NCBI GenBank assembly: GCA_903642235.1
Contig: CAHJWL010000012.1
Span: 36,428 to 100,427, forward strand
Source: Acidobacteriaceae bacterium
Lineage (GTDB): Bacteria; Acidobacteriota; Terriglobia; Terriglobales; Acidobacteriaceae
Length of the DNA: 64,000 nucleotides
Direction of reading: 5' to 3'
Below are positions 51,357-60,741 of the stretch, piece by piece. A model generated the notes under the pieces. The model saw nothing but the letters and a program-made list of their open reading frames with translations. It was not told the origin of the DNA and did not search any database. Numbering within the stretch: the stretch's first letter is position 1; each line of letters starts with the position of its first letter. Position numbers and translations under genes: made by a program.

Positions 51357-52736
51357 TTAGCGGGCGGCTCCGGCAGGGACGGCGACGGTGCTGAGGGCGT
51401 GGGTGGTGGCGTCAATTTGCGCTCGGGTGGTGAGTTCGGTGGCACACCAGAGGCTGGCGTTGGGGCCTAGTTCGGGGTACCACTTCCTGAGGGGGAGGCC
51501 GCCGATGATTTTCTCCTTGAGCAGGGCGGTGTTGATGTCTTCTGCGGACTCGGGCAGGTCGAGGACGAACTCGTTGAAGAAGGGGGCGGTGGTGAAGAGC
51601 TGGCGGGCGCCGCCGTCGGCCGTGAAGGAGCGCGAGGCGAAGTTGGCTTTGGCGAGGTTGTGCTCGCCGAGCTCGCGAAGACCTTCCTTGCCGTAGACGG
51701 TGAGGAAGACGGTGACCATGAGGGCGACGAGGGCCTGGTTGGTGCAGATGTTGGAGGTAGCCTTTTCGCGGCGTATGTGCTGCTCGCGGGTGGAGAGGGT
51801 GAGGACGAAGCCGCGCTTGCCGGAGGCGTCCTTGGTCTCGCCGACGAGGCGGCCGGGCATCTGGCGGAGGAACTTTTCCTTGCAGGCGATGACGCCGCAG
51901 TAGGGGCCGCCGAAGGAGAGGGCGACGCCGAAAGACTGGGCTTCGAGCGAGACGATGTCGGCCTCGGCGGGCGGGCGGACGACGCCGAGCGAGACGGCTT
52001 CGGCGATCGAGACGATGAGGAGAGCGCCCTTGGCGTGGGCGATCTCGGCGATGGCGGCGACGTCTTCGATCGTGCCGAAGAAGTTGGGAGACTGGATGAG
52101 GACGCAGGCGGTGTCGGGGGTGATAGAGGCGTCGAGGGAGGCGAGGTCGACGCGGCCGGTTTCGCGATCGAAGGGGACTTCGGCCGTGGGGATGGCCTGG
52201 TGCTGGGCGTAGGTGTGGATGACCTCGCGGTACTCGGGGTGCACGGTGCGGGCGAGGACTGCGGCGTTGCGGCCGGTGACGCGGACGGCCATCATGATGG
52301 CCTCCGCTGCTCCTGTAGACCCGTCGTACATGGAGGCGTTGGCGATCTCCATGCCGGTGAGCTCGCAGATCATGGTCTGGAACTCGAACATGGCCTGGAG
52401 GGTGCCCTGGGCGATCTCCGGCTGGTAGGGGGTGTAGGAGGTGAGGAACTCGCCGCGGGAGACCACGGTGTCGATCAAGACGGGCTTGTAGTGGCGATAC
52501 ACGCCGGCACCGAGGAAGGAGGTGTAGCCGGTGGCGTTCCCGGCGGCGAAGGTCTTGAAGGCGTCGACGATCTCACTCTCGCCGTGCTGGCGCGGGATCG
52601 CGAGGTCGCGCTTGAATTGGTACTCGGCGGGAATGGTGGCAAAGAGGTCGTCGATCGAGCTAACGCCGGGTGTGACCTCGCCGATGGCGGCGAGCATGTC
52701 GATGCGGTCTTGGGGCGACTTCGGGAGATAGCGCAT
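51357..52736 (-). CDS. gcvPA: Glycine dehydrogenase (decarboxylating) subunit 1
   Basis: About 459 residues, the N-terminal half of the glycine-cleavage P protein. [39 protein letters not shown] and [20 protein letters not shown] are diagnostic of GcvPA. The split-subunit type is known from Firmicutes, Thermotoga and Acidobacteria. Start ATG 52736 is followed in frame by the family start; ATG 52763 is an alternative with a weak ribosome site. It forms the PLP-dependent decarboxylase with GcvPB. Confidence 0.95.
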   Translation of the reverse strand: MRYLPKSPQDRIDMLAAIGEVTPGVSSIDDLFATIPAEYQFKRDLAIPRQHGESEIVDAFKTFAAGNATGYTSFLGAGVYRHYKPVLIDTVVSRGEFLTSYTPYQPEIAQGTLQAMFEFQTMICELTGMEIANASMYDGSTGAAEAIMMAVRVTGRNAAVLARTVHPEYREVIHTYAQHQAIPTAEVPFDRETGRVDLASLDASITPDTACVLIQSPNFFGTIEDVAAIAEIAHAKGALLIVSIAEAVSLGVVRPPAEADIVSLEAQSFGVALSFGGPYCGVIACKEKFLRQMPGRLVGETKDASGKRGFVLTLSTREQHIRREKATSNICTNQALVALMVTVFLTVYGKEGLRELGEHNLAKANFASRSFTADGGARQLFTTAPFFNEFVLDLPESAEDINTALLKEKIIGGLPLRKWYPELGPNASLWCATELTTRAQIDATTHALSTVAVPAGAAR

Positions 52737-52967
52737 GGGTGGTGAGCCTTTGGTACGTGACATTCAACGGATCGATTGAAGGGACGTCACGTTCTTTCTC
52801 TTAGTCTATGGCGGGATGATGCCGTGTTACAGCCGTTCTCTTCCAGGAATTTGGAGGCACAAGAAAATACGGGGTCTCTCCACTCGCGATGCTTGGTCGA
52901 GATGACGGCATCATGGGTGCTTGACGCAAGAGCGATACAGGCTTTTACGCCGAGTGTTCCCGGTAGA

Positions 52968-52996
52968 GAAGCAGATCCCTACGGGATGACAACAAG
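52968..52996. repeat. Dispersed intergenic repeat, short form (near consensus)
   Basis: GAAGCAGATCCCTACGGGAT then GACAACAAG, located between gcvH and gcvPA in a gap of about 300 bases that holds nothing else recognised. Confidence 0.65.
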
Positions 52997-53044
52997 AAGG
53001 GCAACGGCAATGACAACGCTCTGCGGCGCGGAAGAACGCGCAGA

Positions 53045-53434
53045 CTAGTGGCCGGTTTCTTCGGCGATAAAGGTTTCGTAGTCGGCGGCAGAGAGGAGGG
53101 ACGCGGCCTCGAGCGGGTCGGTGAGATCGATCTTGATGAGCCAGGTAGTGTTGGCGTCGGTGTTGATAGTTTCGGGGGCGCTGACGAGGTCTTCATTGAC
53201 GGCGGTGACGGTGCCGGTGACGGGGGCGTAGAGATCGCTGACGGCCTTGACGGACTCGACCGAGCCGAAGGTGCTGCCGGCCTGGATCTCTTCGCCGAGC
53301 TTGGGCATTTCAACGAAGACGATATCGCCGAGGGAGTTTTGGGCGTAGTCGGTGATGCCGATGGTGCCGGTCTCGCCCGAGACGTCGATCCACTCGTGTT
53401 CCTTGGTGTATTTGTACTGTGCGGGATAGGGCAT
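53045..53434 (-). CDS. gcvH: Glycine cleavage system H protein
   Basis: A 129-residue lipoyl carrier. YTKEHEWIDVSGETGTIGIT is the family start and GSVESVKAVSDLYAPVTG contains the lipoylated Lys. It shuttles the aminomethyl group between P, T and L proteins. Between gcvT (43 bases upstream) and gcvPA in the gcv operon. Length is standard. Confidence 0.97.
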   Translation of the reverse strand: MPYPAQYKYTKEHEWIDVSGETGTIGITDYAQNSLGDIVFVEMPKLGEEIQAGSTFGSVESVKAVSDLYAPVTGTVTAVNEDLVSAPETINTDANTTWLIKIDLTDPLEAASLLSAADYETFIAEETGH

Positions 53435-53477
53435 GGCGGTGTTGGGTCTCCGTGAGGTGCGCTCGTTCAGTGTAGAT

Positions 53478-54623
53478 TTAGACCGCCGGTGCGATCGTCC
53501 TGGGGCGTTTGTAGAAGGGTGTGGGGACCACGACTGCTTTGACGAGCTGTCCGCGGATTTCGACAGCGAGCTCGGTGCCGGGATCGGTGTGGGTGGTGGG
53601 GACGTAGGCGAGGGCGATGTTTTTCTTGAGGAACGGGGCGGGGGAACCGCTGGTGACCTGGCCGAGGGCTTCGCCAGAGAGGCTCTTGACGGGGTAGCCG
53701 TCGCGGGCGATGCCGCGGTCGATCATCTCGAGGCCGACGAGTTTTCGGGCGGGGCCGCCGGCTGCTGTGATCGCGTCGAGAGCGGGCTTGCCCATGAAGC
53801 CGGGCTTGTCGAGCTTTGCATACCGGTTCAAGCCGGCTTCGAAGACGTTGATGGTGTCGGAGATCTCGTGGCCGTAGAGGGCCATGGCGGACTCGAGGCG
53901 AAGGGTGTTGCGGCAGCCAAGGCCGCAGGGAAGGATGCCGAACTCCGCGCCGGCCTCGAGGATCTCCTGCCAGACGCGAGCGCTGGTGGGTTCGTCTGAG
54001 GGAATGTAGATCTCGAAGCCGTCTTCGCCGGTGTAGCCGGTGCGGGCGATCATGACGTTGTAGAGGCCGGCGACTTTGCCCCAGGTAAACCAGTAGTTTT
54101 TGATGGTGGAGAGGTCAGTGTCGGTGAGTTTTTGCAGGGTTTGCTGGGCGCGGGGGCCCTGGATGGCGAGCTGCGTGTACATGTCGGAGAAATCATTGAT
54201 GTGGCAGGAGGGCATGCTGCCGATGGTCTGGCGAACCCACTGGATGTCTTTTTCACGGGTGCCGGCGTTAATGACGATGAGGTAGTCGTTATCGGAGAGC
54301 TTGTGGACGACGATGTCGTCGACAAAGGTGCCTTGAGGGGTGAGCATGGCGGAGTAGTGAGCCTGGCCGACCTGCAGCTTGGACGCGTCGTTCATGGAGA
54401 GCTGGTTGATGGCGGCAAGGGAGCCGGGTCCGCGGAGCTGGATGTCGCCCATGTGGGAGACGTCGAAGAGGCCGACGGCGGACCGGACGGCCATATGTTC
54501 GGCGGTGATGCCGGTGTACTCGACGGGCATGTCCCAACCGCCAAAGCCGACCATTTTAGCGCGGTGGCTGCGGTGGGTTGCGTTGAGGGCGGTCTTGCGG
54601 AGAGCGGTGGCGACTTCGGGCAT
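53478..54623 (-). CDS. gcvT: Glycine cleavage system T protein (aminomethyltransferase)
   Basis: A 381-residue tetrahydrofolate-dependent aminomethyltransferase. HRAKMVGFGGWDMPVEYTGI and GLFDVSHMGDIQLRGP are the N-terminal family blocks; TGYTGEDGFEIYIP and the C-terminal barrel follow. First gene of the operon; AAGGA lies 5 bases before the ATG. The upstream region shows no glycine-riboswitch-like motif, so regulation is not apparent from the sequence. Confidence 0.97.
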   Translation of the reverse strand: MPEVATALRKTALNATHRSHRAKMVGFGGWDMPVEYTGITAEHMAVRSAVGLFDVSHMGDIQLRGPGSLAAINQLSMNDASKLQVGQAHYSAMLTPQGTFVDDIVVHKLSDNDYLIVINAGTREKDIQWVRQTIGSMPSCHINDFSDMYTQLAIQGPRAQQTLQKLTDTDLSTIKNYWFTWGKVAGLYNVMIARTGYTGEDGFEIYIPSDEPTSARVWQEILEAGAEFGILPCGLGCRNTLRLESAMALYGHEISDTINVFEAGLNRYAKLDKPGFMGKPALDAITAAGGPARKLVGLEMIDRGIARDGYPVKSLSGEALGQVTSGSPAPFLKKNIALAYVPTTHTDPGTELAVEIRGQLVKAVVVPTPFYKRPRTIAPAV

Positions 54624-54765
54624 GCGGATCCTTGGCCGGGAGCTTTCGGCTAGAAGCTAGGTTACACCGGGGGTAGGTGGCGGGTGTTCGCGTCGCTTGC
54701 TCCGTCGTGAAGGCGAGGGGCGGGGTTGGACGATTGTTCCTGATGGTACTGGCGTTCCCGGCAGA

Positions 54766-54799
54766 GAAGCAGGTTCTTCGCTGTGCTCAGAATGACAAG
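54766..54799. repeat. Dispersed intergenic repeat, long form (variant)
   Basis: GAAGCAGGTTCTTCGCTGTG then CTCAGAATGACAAG; located upstream of gcvT. Confidence 0.55.
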
Positions 54800-54851
54800 A
54801 AGAGAGCTGCAGAACAGCTCCGCGATGTCCTGCAGTCCTGAGCAGACGAGG

Positions 54852-55397
54852 CTATTTCTGTGAGGGGGGCAGGTGGTTGCGGACGGCGGTGTAGGCGGCA
54901 TCGGTCAGGGGACCCGAGGTGGTCCACTGGACGTTGCCGGATGCGTCGACGACGAGGATGTAGGCCTGGTTTGTGTCAGTGACGTGGGCGAGGGCGCGCC
55001 AGCGAGCTTCGTTGTCGGTGATGGGGACGAAATGGTGTTTGCCGCGGTCGGAGACCTCGGAGGCGACCTGCTTCATGACCATGCCGCGCAGCAGACGCGG
55101 AACGCCGGCGATGACGGGCATCTCGTAGAAGAGAACGGTGGGGGAGGTGAAGTAGTCGGCGGCGAGGCGCTTGCCCCAGTCACGGATCTGGCTGCGGGCG
55201 TCCTTTGCGAAGCCGAGGACAAGGATGCCATCTTTGCCGCGGAGGTCGGCTGGCAGATGGACGGGCTCGCCGGCCAGGGTGCTGGCGGCAACCGGGGGGA
55301 TCTGAGTGGTGGCGGCGGCGGGCGTCTGTGCGGGAAGCGTTGAGAGCAGGGGCAGCATGGAGAGGAGGGCAGCGGAACGGGTGATGCGGGATGTCAT
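54852..55397 (-). CDS. Exported thioredoxin-fold protein (ATP10-like), no CxxC
   Basis: 181 residues with a signal peptide (SAALLSMLPLLSTLPAQTPA). GKDGILVLGFAKDARSQIRD and QAYILVVDASGNVQW fit a thioredoxin-like beta-alpha-beta core as in the ATP10/YtpP-type families, but no CxxC or peroxidatic Cys is present. It overlaps the preceding membrane-protein gene by ATGA. Function unknown; a chaperone-like periplasmic role is a guess. Confidence 0.65.
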   Translation of the reverse strand: MTSRITRSAALLSMLPLLSTLPAQTPAAATTQIPPVAASTLAGEPVHLPADLRGKDGILVLGFAKDARSQIRDWGKRLAADYFTSPTVLFYEMPVIAGVPRLLRGMVMKQVASEVSDRGKHHFVPITDNEARWRALAHVTDTNQAYILVVDASGNVQWTTSGPLTDAAYTAVRNHLPPSQK

Positions 55398-56002
55398 GGA
55401 CGGCGGCTCCGGCGATTGGCCTTCAGAAAGCTGGAGAAGGAGAAGTAGCCGAAGACGACAACCATGCCGGCGGCGAAGAAGAGGCGAGTACGGTCATCGG
55501 ATGCAGGAACGTGTGCGGAGGAGGACATGGCGTAGAGCGCCGTGTGAAGACGCCAGACGGCAATGCCGGCAACAAGGGCGAAGAGGCCGAAGAAGACGCC
55601 GGTGAGCTCCAGCCAGAGGACGCCGGAGAGCCGGACGGCCGGTGCCCAGACGGCCCGGCTAAAGCGGCGGCTGCCCTCGGCTACGCCGCGTGCTGTGGAG
55701 GTGAGTGGCGGACGCTTTGGAGAGGGCGGCCTGGTGGAGGATGGTCGCGGGATGGGGGATGCGTCTGCGGCTGATTCCGCAAGCCCGGAGGCGGAGGCGG
55801 TGGCTCGGACGGGAGGACGGGGGGGCGCCGTCTCGCGGGGCGCAGGCTGGTCAGACGTGGTGGCGGTCGGGGCCCATTTAGCCCCTGTTGCGTTGGAGTG
55901 GCCGGGGTTGGGCGCCGTGGCGGCATCGACAGCAGAGACAAGCGTTTTCGCGGCCTGGCGGGCGCCGTGACCGAGTACCCGGCCGAATCGCACGGTATCC
56001 AT
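55394..56002 (-). CDS. Proline-rich protein with two C-terminal membrane helices
   Basis: About 202 residues from ATG 56002 (MDTVRFGRVLGHGA); ATG 56023 is an alternative seven codons earlier. The first ~100 residues are Ala/Pro/Thr-rich and probably disordered. Two membrane helices follow (LTGVFFGLFALVAGIAVW and FFAAGMVVVFGYFSFSSF). No family recognised. Coupled by ATGA overlap to the thioredoxin-fold gene, so the two may act together at the membrane. Ribosome sites are weak for both starts. Confidence 0.65.
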   Translation of the reverse strand: MDTVRFGRVLGHGARQAAKTLVSAVDAATAPNPGHSNATGAKWAPTATTSDQPAPRETAPPRPPVRATASASGLAESAADASPIPRPSSTRPPSPKRPPLTSTARGVAEGSRRFSRAVWAPAVRLSGVLWLELTGVFFGLFALVAGIAVWRLHTALYAMSSSAHVPASDDRTRLFFAAGMVVVFGYFSFSSFLKANRRSRRP

Positions 56003-56205
56003 AGACGGTAGTTTAGAGCCCATTGCGCAACGGCGCGTGTGTGGGCGACGACATGCCCGCTCTTTCCCAAGGGGTGAAGCTTCGCGAACAAGCGTGCGAC
56101 CCGGTGGAGTCGGCCTCGCAGGTGCCATCGAGACACGGAAGGTGTCGCCGGTCCGGTACGCCGCATCCTACGTGGAAGAAGTCGATTGAAGAGAACGGCG
56201 AGGGC

Positions 56206-56352
56206 ATGATGAAGAAGGCATTGTTTCTGGTAGGAGGCGTTTGCGCAGCGGCGGCAGGATTCCTGGTCTGGGGCAAGAAGCGACGGGAGCCGGTGGAAGA
56301 ACTGGCGCACAAGCTTGAAGAGGCATGGGCTGACCATCACACGGTCGTCTAG
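56206..56352 (+). CDS. Small membrane protein (48 aa)
   Basis: MMKKALFLVGGVCAAAAGFL begins a protein with one membrane helix and an amphipathic tail (KKRREPVEELAHKLEEAW). GGCGAGGG lies upstream of the ATG. It looks like an acidobacterial small YtxH/CsbD-like membrane peptide. Divergent from the proline-rich gene. A longer upstream reading has no support. Confidence 0.6.
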   Translation: MMKKALFLVGGVCAAAAGFLVWGKKRREPVEELAHKLEEAWADHHTVV

Positions 56353-56558
56353 GACCGCATGCTCGGGTGAATGCGCGGTTGACCTGCAGGGGACATTCCT
56401 TTGCGGCGAAATAGAGGCCAGCGTATGGTGGAGACAGCTTTAGCAGCCAGGACCCGCACTGTTGATGCTGATGGGGTTCTTCCCCTGGAAGAGACCAGAA
56501 GGGCTGTCCAGATACGAGTTTTGATGAGGGTTCATCACACAGGCAAGCGGAGGTGGCA

Positions 56559-56852
56559 TTGAATCAGAATGTGAAAAAGCTGATCCAGAAGTTGGGCGAG
56601 GCGATCCACGAGACGGTAGCGGAGTCCGAGGATATTGCCGGAGTGGTCAGGAACATTCGTGAGCAGGGATTCGACGTGCTGCTGATGCTGGAGGCGACGA
56701 TCGGCCTGAACGAGGTTGAGCCAGAGACGGCGGAGCCGGATGAAGAGCAGGCAGACGGCTTTACGCACAGCGATCTTCATTTTCTCAAGTCGCTGCGAAT
56801 CACCATCAGCGATTCCGATACGCCGGTAGAGGATGCCGAGGACAAGAGCTGA
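56559..56852 (+). CDS. Conserved hypothetical acidic protein upstream of glgC
   Basis: 97 residues starting at TTG 56559, since GGAGG lies 5 bases upstream; GTG 56553 overlaps that GGAGG. The sequence NQNVKKLIQKLGEAIHETVA is helical, and the C-terminal half (FTHSDLHFLKSLRITISDSD) may be beta-rich. No domain recognised; strongly acidic. It lies 133 bases upstream of glgC in the same direction, so it may share its transcript. Confidence 0.7.
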   Translation: MNQNVKKLIQKLGEAIHETVAESEDIAGVVRNIREQGFDVLLMLEATIGLNEVEPETAEPDEEQADGFTHSDLHFLKSLRITISDSDTPVEDAEDKS

Positions 56853-56985
56853 GTTCAGATTGCTCTGTGAGTTTTACCTCACGGGGCAAGGTGTGTGTTC
56901 TATTGGAGTGGGCTTAAAAGCACCTCCTCCAGATGTGCTGAGAGCGCCGGGCATGGAGCTTCTAACCGATAGAGGTCGTTGAACG

Positions 56986-58242
56986 ATGAGAAACACACTT
57001 GGCGTTCTGCTTGCGGGTGGTGCCGGCGAGCGGCTGTTTCCGCTGACACGCGATCGGGCGAAGCCGGCGGTTCCGTTTGCCGGTCAGTACCGCATTATCG
57101 ACATCACGCTCTCGAACTGCATCAATTCGGACCTCAGGCATGTGTACATCCTGACGCAGTACAAGGCGCTTTCGCTCAACCGGCATATTCGTGAGGGATG
57201 GGGACCGGTGGTGGCGAACGAACTTGGGGAGTTTATCGAGATCCTGCCGCCGATGCAGCGGGTCAACAAGAACTGGTACACGGGCACGGCGGACGCGGTG
57301 TACCAGAACATTTACTCGATCGGATCGGAAGAGCCGAAGTACGTGATTATCCTGTCAGGCGACCATATCTACAAGATGAACTACGGCCTGATGATGCAGC
57401 AGCATTGCGAGTCCGGGGCGGATGTAACGCTGGCGACCCTGCCGATTCGCCCAGACGAGGTCTCGAGCTTCGGCGTGGTTGAGGTGGCGCGGAACGGCGA
57501 GGTCATGGGCTTTGAGGAGAAGCCCAAGGAGACCAAAACGCGGTCGCCGTTTGACCCGGAGAAGGTGGATGCCTCGATGGGTATCTATATCTTCAATACA
57601 GATGTGTTGTTGCCGGAGTTGATCAAGGACGCCGAGGATCCCAACTCGAAGCACGATTTCGGTCACAACATTCTGCCGAACCTGCTGGGCCGGTTCAAGG
57701 TACAGGCCTTCAACTTCGTCGACGAGAACAAGCAGAATGCACTCTATTGGCGCGACGTCGGCACACTCGAAGCGTACTACGAGGCAAACATGGATGTGGC
57801 GACGGTGTCGCCGGTGTTTAACCTCTATGACAAGAGCTGGCCGATGCGAACGCGGCCGTACCAGTATCCGCCGGCAAAGTTTGTGTTTGGCGAGCCCGGG
57901 CGGACAGGAATGGCCATCAACTCAATCATCTCTTCGGGCTGCATTGTGTCGGGATCTGTGATTCGATCAAGCGTTCTGTCGCATGATGTCCGCGTGAACT
58001 CGTACAGCGATGTGGACTCGAGTGTGGTGTTCTCGCATGTCAACATCGGGCGGCACTGCCGCATCCGGCACGCCATTATCGACCGGGATGTGCATATTCC
58101 GGATGGAGCGGTGATCGGGTACGACGCGAACGAGGACAAGAAGAACTACTTTGTGACGCCGAGCGGGCTGACCGTGGTGACGCGGGACTACTCCGTGTAT
58201 GAGAATCCGGTGTCGCCGGAGTTCATGCAGAATACGTTTTAG
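56986..58242 (+). CDS. glgC: Glucose-1-phosphate adenylyltransferase
   Basis: A 418-residue ADP-glucose pyrophosphorylase. GVLLAGGAGERLFPLTRDRA is the nucleotide-binding loop, KPAVPFAGQYRIIDITLSNC the substrate block, FVFGEPGRTGMAINSI and the following hexapeptide-type repeats form the C-terminal beta-helix. First committed step of bacterial glycogen synthesis. AGAGG precedes the ATG. No other glg genes are in view. Confidence 0.95.
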   Translation: MRNTLGVLLAGGAGERLFPLTRDRAKPAVPFAGQYRIIDITLSNCINSDLRHVYILTQYKALSLNRHIREGWGPVVANELGEFIEILPPMQRVNKNWYTGTADAVYQNIYSIGSEEPKYVIILSGDHIYKMNYGLMMQQHCESGADVTLATLPIRPDEVSSFGVVEVARNGEVMGFEEKPKETKTRSPFDPEKVDASMGIYIFNTDVLLPELIKDAEDPNSKHDFGHNILPNLLGRFKVQAFNFVDENKQNALYWRDVGTLEAYYEANMDVATVSPVFNLYDKSWPMRTRPYQYPPAKFVFGEPGRTGMAINSIISSGCIVSGSVIRSSVLSHDVRVNSYSDVDSSVVFSHVNIGRHCRIRHAIIDRDVHIPDGAVIGYDANEDKKNYFVTPSGLTVVTRDYSVYENPVSPEFMQNTF

Positions 58243-58260
58243 AGCGCGAATGAAGGAGAG

Positions 58261-58286
58261 GGGCGCCTCCTAAGCTCGAGACGCCC
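58261..58286. terminator. Hairpin between convergent glgC and outer-membrane protein genes
   Basis: GGGCGCCTC (58261-58269) pairs with GAGACGCCC (58278-58286) except for one mismatch, with an 8-base loop. Confidence 0.5.
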
Positions 58287-58310
58287 GTCCTATAGTTAAT
58301 GAATCTGCGG

Positions 58311-59012
58311 CTAGCGCTTGCCGAAGCGGTACATGATGCCGCCAGAGACGGCGACGAACTCACGCAGTTCTGTGCCGTAGTGCTCGAGGATGAGATCAGG
58401 CTGGAGGCGTATGGCGAGGTTCTTGGTGTAGTTGAAGTCCAACGAGCCGCCGAGGGCCGACATAAACTTTGTGCGGTTGGTATAGAGGCCGGCCTGGGAT
58501 GGGGTGATGGGGCTGCCACCCTGGTGATTGTTGAAGGCCTGATCGAAGATACCTTGCGAGACGCCGGCGAAGGCGTGGTAGTCCACGGCGGCGTAGCGTC
58601 CTTTGGGTCCACGGGCCGTGACACCGGCGAGGAAGTTGTTCTGGAAGATGGCAACGCGATTGTAGTAGTGGTTGGGCAGGACAGGGGTGGTGCCACCTTC
58701 GAAGCGGTAGTCGGCTGTGGCGCCGAGGCGGTCTTTGAACCAATAGGTGCCCTGGGCTTCGGCTCCCGCGAAGTTCATGCGCTTGGGCAGGTTCTGGCCG
58801 GCCTGGAAGTTTTCGAAGTTGATGCCGCCGTAGACCTCGTAGCGATTGTCGTAGGTAGCAGTCGGCGCCAAGGCAAGTTTATTTTGAGCGGCGGCACCGA
58901 GAGGTGCGAGGATGCTCCCGGCGATGGCGAGACAGCGAGCGACGTTTCGGGTCGTGGTGCTCTGACTCCAGTGTCTGCCCAGAGTGGCGCAGGGTGCTTC
59001 AAACGGATTCAT
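58311..59012 (-). CDS. Outer-membrane beta-barrel protein
   Basis: A 233-residue exported protein from ATG 59012. Signal segment CLAIAGSILAPLGAAAQ, then strands such as RYEVYGGINFENFQAG, GATADYRFEGG and SLDFNYTKNLAIRLQPDLIL, ending GGIMYRFGKR. It resembles small OmpA-type/OmpW-type eight-stranded barrels. The longer upstream reading from 59126 is not supported. Function unknown. Divergent from tatA. Confidence 0.78.
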   Translation of the reverse strand: MNPFEAPCATLGRHWSQSTTTRNVARCLAIAGSILAPLGAAAQNKLALAPTATYDNRYEVYGGINFENFQAGQNLPKRMNFAGAEAQGTYWFKDRLGATADYRFEGGTTPVLPNHYYNRVAIFQNNFLAGVTARGPKGRYAAVDYHAFAGVSQGIFDQAFNNHQGGSPITPSQAGLYTNRTKFMSALGGSLDFNYTKNLAIRLQPDLILEHYGTELREFVAVSGGIMYRFGKR

Positions 59013-59282
59013 CAATGGTCTCTTCTCTCTCCCGGACGGTGTCAGCCTGCCCGTCGACGCTGCCCCAGAGGACGGCGTTCGGAACGCAACTGCGGGCGCG
59101 ATCGGCATGAACCAGCCCATCACCAAGATATAACGATCGGTGATGTGCGTCCGAGGGAGTCTGCCGGATCATCCAGGGACGATCCGGCATCGTACTACTT
59201 ATGGAGTCGTGCGCGGCTGTGCGACAATCGGAAGTACGCTGGACCTCTCCGTCAAGGCGGGACACAGCAGGGAGAAGGACGT

Positions 59283-59498
59283 ATGGGCGAACTGTTTACA
59301 CCAACACATCTGATGGTTCTGGCGGTTGTCGTTCTGGTGCTCTTTGGCGGCAAGAAGCTGCCTGAGCTCGGTAAAGGGCTGGGCGAAGGTTTGAAAGGCT
59401 TCAAGGACGGCATGAAGGGTGTGACCGAAGAGGCCAACAAGCCGGGTGAGACGGCGCATACAGTGACGCCGAAGGCTGAAGAGACGGTCGTCAAGTAG
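59283..59498 (+). CDS. tatA: Sec-independent protein translocase TatA
   Basis: A 71-residue protein: MGELFTPTHLMVLAVVVLVL starts the membrane helix, followed by FGGKKLPELGKGLGEGLKGF, the TatA hinge and amphipathic helix. AGAAGGA lies 5 bases upstream. It is a stand-alone copy with no tatB or tatC nearby; the long in-frame reading to its left is not translated gene sequence. An imperfect hairpin (59534-59555) follows. Confidence 0.95.
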   Translation: MGELFTPTHLMVLAVVVLVLFGGKKLPELGKGLGEGLKGFKDGMKGVTEEANKPGETAHTVTPKAEETVVK

Positions 59499-59762
59499 AA
59501 GCGGGAGCAGAGATCGTAGGATTCAGACCCTAAGGCGGCCGTGGGTGCGGTCGCCGTTGCAGTTTAAGCCTGAGCAATGGTCAGCGAGCAGAGGTGACGT
59601 ACTCGTCTTGTCTGCAGCTTGCCTCCTTAATTTGGAGCAGAGCAGGAAGCGCTGCAGGCGGGAGCAAAGCCTTTGCGCAGGCTCCGACTGCTACACTGGA
59701 GGCCAAGCGGCGGCAGGAAAACGGGCGGCGCGCTGACATCGTCGCAGGGGAACTTAGACAAC

Positions 59763-60494
59763 GTGGATCAGCAGACGAAGGCAATGTTGAAGCAGGATGA
59801 GTATGTGACCGTGGGCAGCCACGGTCTGGAGTGGGCGGGGCAGAACCGGCGGTCGATCCTTGTTTCGGCTGCGATTCTTCTGGCCGTGATTCTGGTGGCC
59901 GTGCTTTCGATCGTGATCTATCAGAACCGGTCGGAGAAGGCCTCGGAGGCGTTTGGCGCGGCGATGCAGACGTATCAGACGCCGCTGGCAGCTCCAGGAC
60001 AGCCTGTACCGCCGGGAGTCAAGACATTTACCTCCGTGACGGATCGAGCGAAGGCTGCGAGCATGCAGTTCCTGCAGGTGGCAAACCAGTACGGCAGTAC
60101 CCCGGATGGCAGGAATGCGCGCTACTTTGCTGGGTTGACGTACATTGAGGCCGGCCAGAACGCTGCAGCTGAGGACGTACTGAAGAAAGTGGCGGGCGGG
60201 TGGAACCACGATCTTGCTGACCTGGGACGGCTGGCGCTAGCGCAGATGTACCGGCAGACGGCACGCGATGCTCAGGCGATCGACCTGTACAACCAGATCG
60301 CGGCAAAGCCATCGACGGCGGTGCCGGCGGGTGTGGCAAAGCTGCAGCTCGCTGATCTGTACGTGGGCGAGAACAAAACGGAAGAGGCACGAAAGATCTA
60401 TGCCGAGCTGAAGGATAAGGATGGCAAGAGTGCGGCGGGAATCATTGCGGCACAGAAGCTGAACCCGGGAGCGGCGCAGCCTCCGCAGATGTAG
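59763..60494 (+). CDS. YfgM-like TPR membrane protein
   Basis: A 243-residue protein starting at GTG 59763 (GGGGAAC upstream; ATG 59784 is an alternative). One membrane helix (ILVSAAILLAVILVAVLSIV) near residue 35-55 is followed by TPR-like helices: NARYFAGLTYIEAGQNAAAE and AQAIDLYNQIAAKPS. This layout fits the YfgM/ancillary SecYEG-translocon group. A strong terminator follows. Confidence 0.82.
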   Translation: MDQQTKAMLKQDEYVTVGSHGLEWAGQNRRSILVSAAILLAVILVAVLSIVIYQNRSEKASEAFGAAMQTYQTPLAAPGQPVPPGVKTFTSVTDRAKAASMQFLQVANQYGSTPDGRNARYFAGLTYIEAGQNAAAEDVLKKVAGGWNHDLADLGRLALAQMYRQTARDAQAIDLYNQIAAKPSTAVPAGVAKLQLADLYVGENKTEEARKIYAELKDKDGKSAAGIIAAQKLNPGAAQPPQM

Positions 60495-60514
60495 GATCGA
60501 TCGCTGAAGTGGAA

Positions 60515-60544
60515 GGCCGCAACCGTCATGGTTGCGGCCCTTTT
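60515..60544 (+). terminator. Rho-independent terminator
   Basis: Perfect 10-bp stem GGCCGCAACC/GGTTGCGGCC (60515-60524 and 60530-60539), loop GTCAT, then CTTTTCTTTG. It ends the YfgM-like gene. Confidence 0.9.
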
Positions 60545-60607
60545 CTTTGCGCTGCGCGGCTTAGGGACTTGATGTAGTGGGTAGTGGCTGGTCCCTTTGT
60601 GGCGGAC

Positions 60608-60668
60608 AAGCGGATTCCTACGGGACGACAACCAAAGAACGAGAAGCAGATCCCTACGGGATGACAAG
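60608..60668. repeat. Two tandem dispersed-repeat copies
   Basis: 60608-60633 carries AAGCGGATTCCTACGGGACG then ACAACC; 60642-60668 carries GAAGCAGATCCCTACGGGAT then GACAAG. Nothing else is recognised between 60545 and 60741. Confidence 0.6.
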
Positions 60669-60741
60669 TCAAGCAGGAGTCAGCGAGTGAGAGGGACGAG
60701 ATAGTTTCGAGGGACTGGCAGGAGATGATGGCAGTCTTGCG

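Noticed and set aside
51660..52745. 361-codon acidic forward frame
   Set aside because: Antisense to gcvPA.
54624..54851. Glycine riboswitch before gcvT
   Set aside because: No tandem aptamer-like motifs or paired helices were seen; a dispersed repeat occupies part of the gap.
58299..59282. Long N-terminal part in frame with tatA
   Set aside because: It is antisense to the outer-membrane protein; the TatA motif and ribosome site start at 59283.
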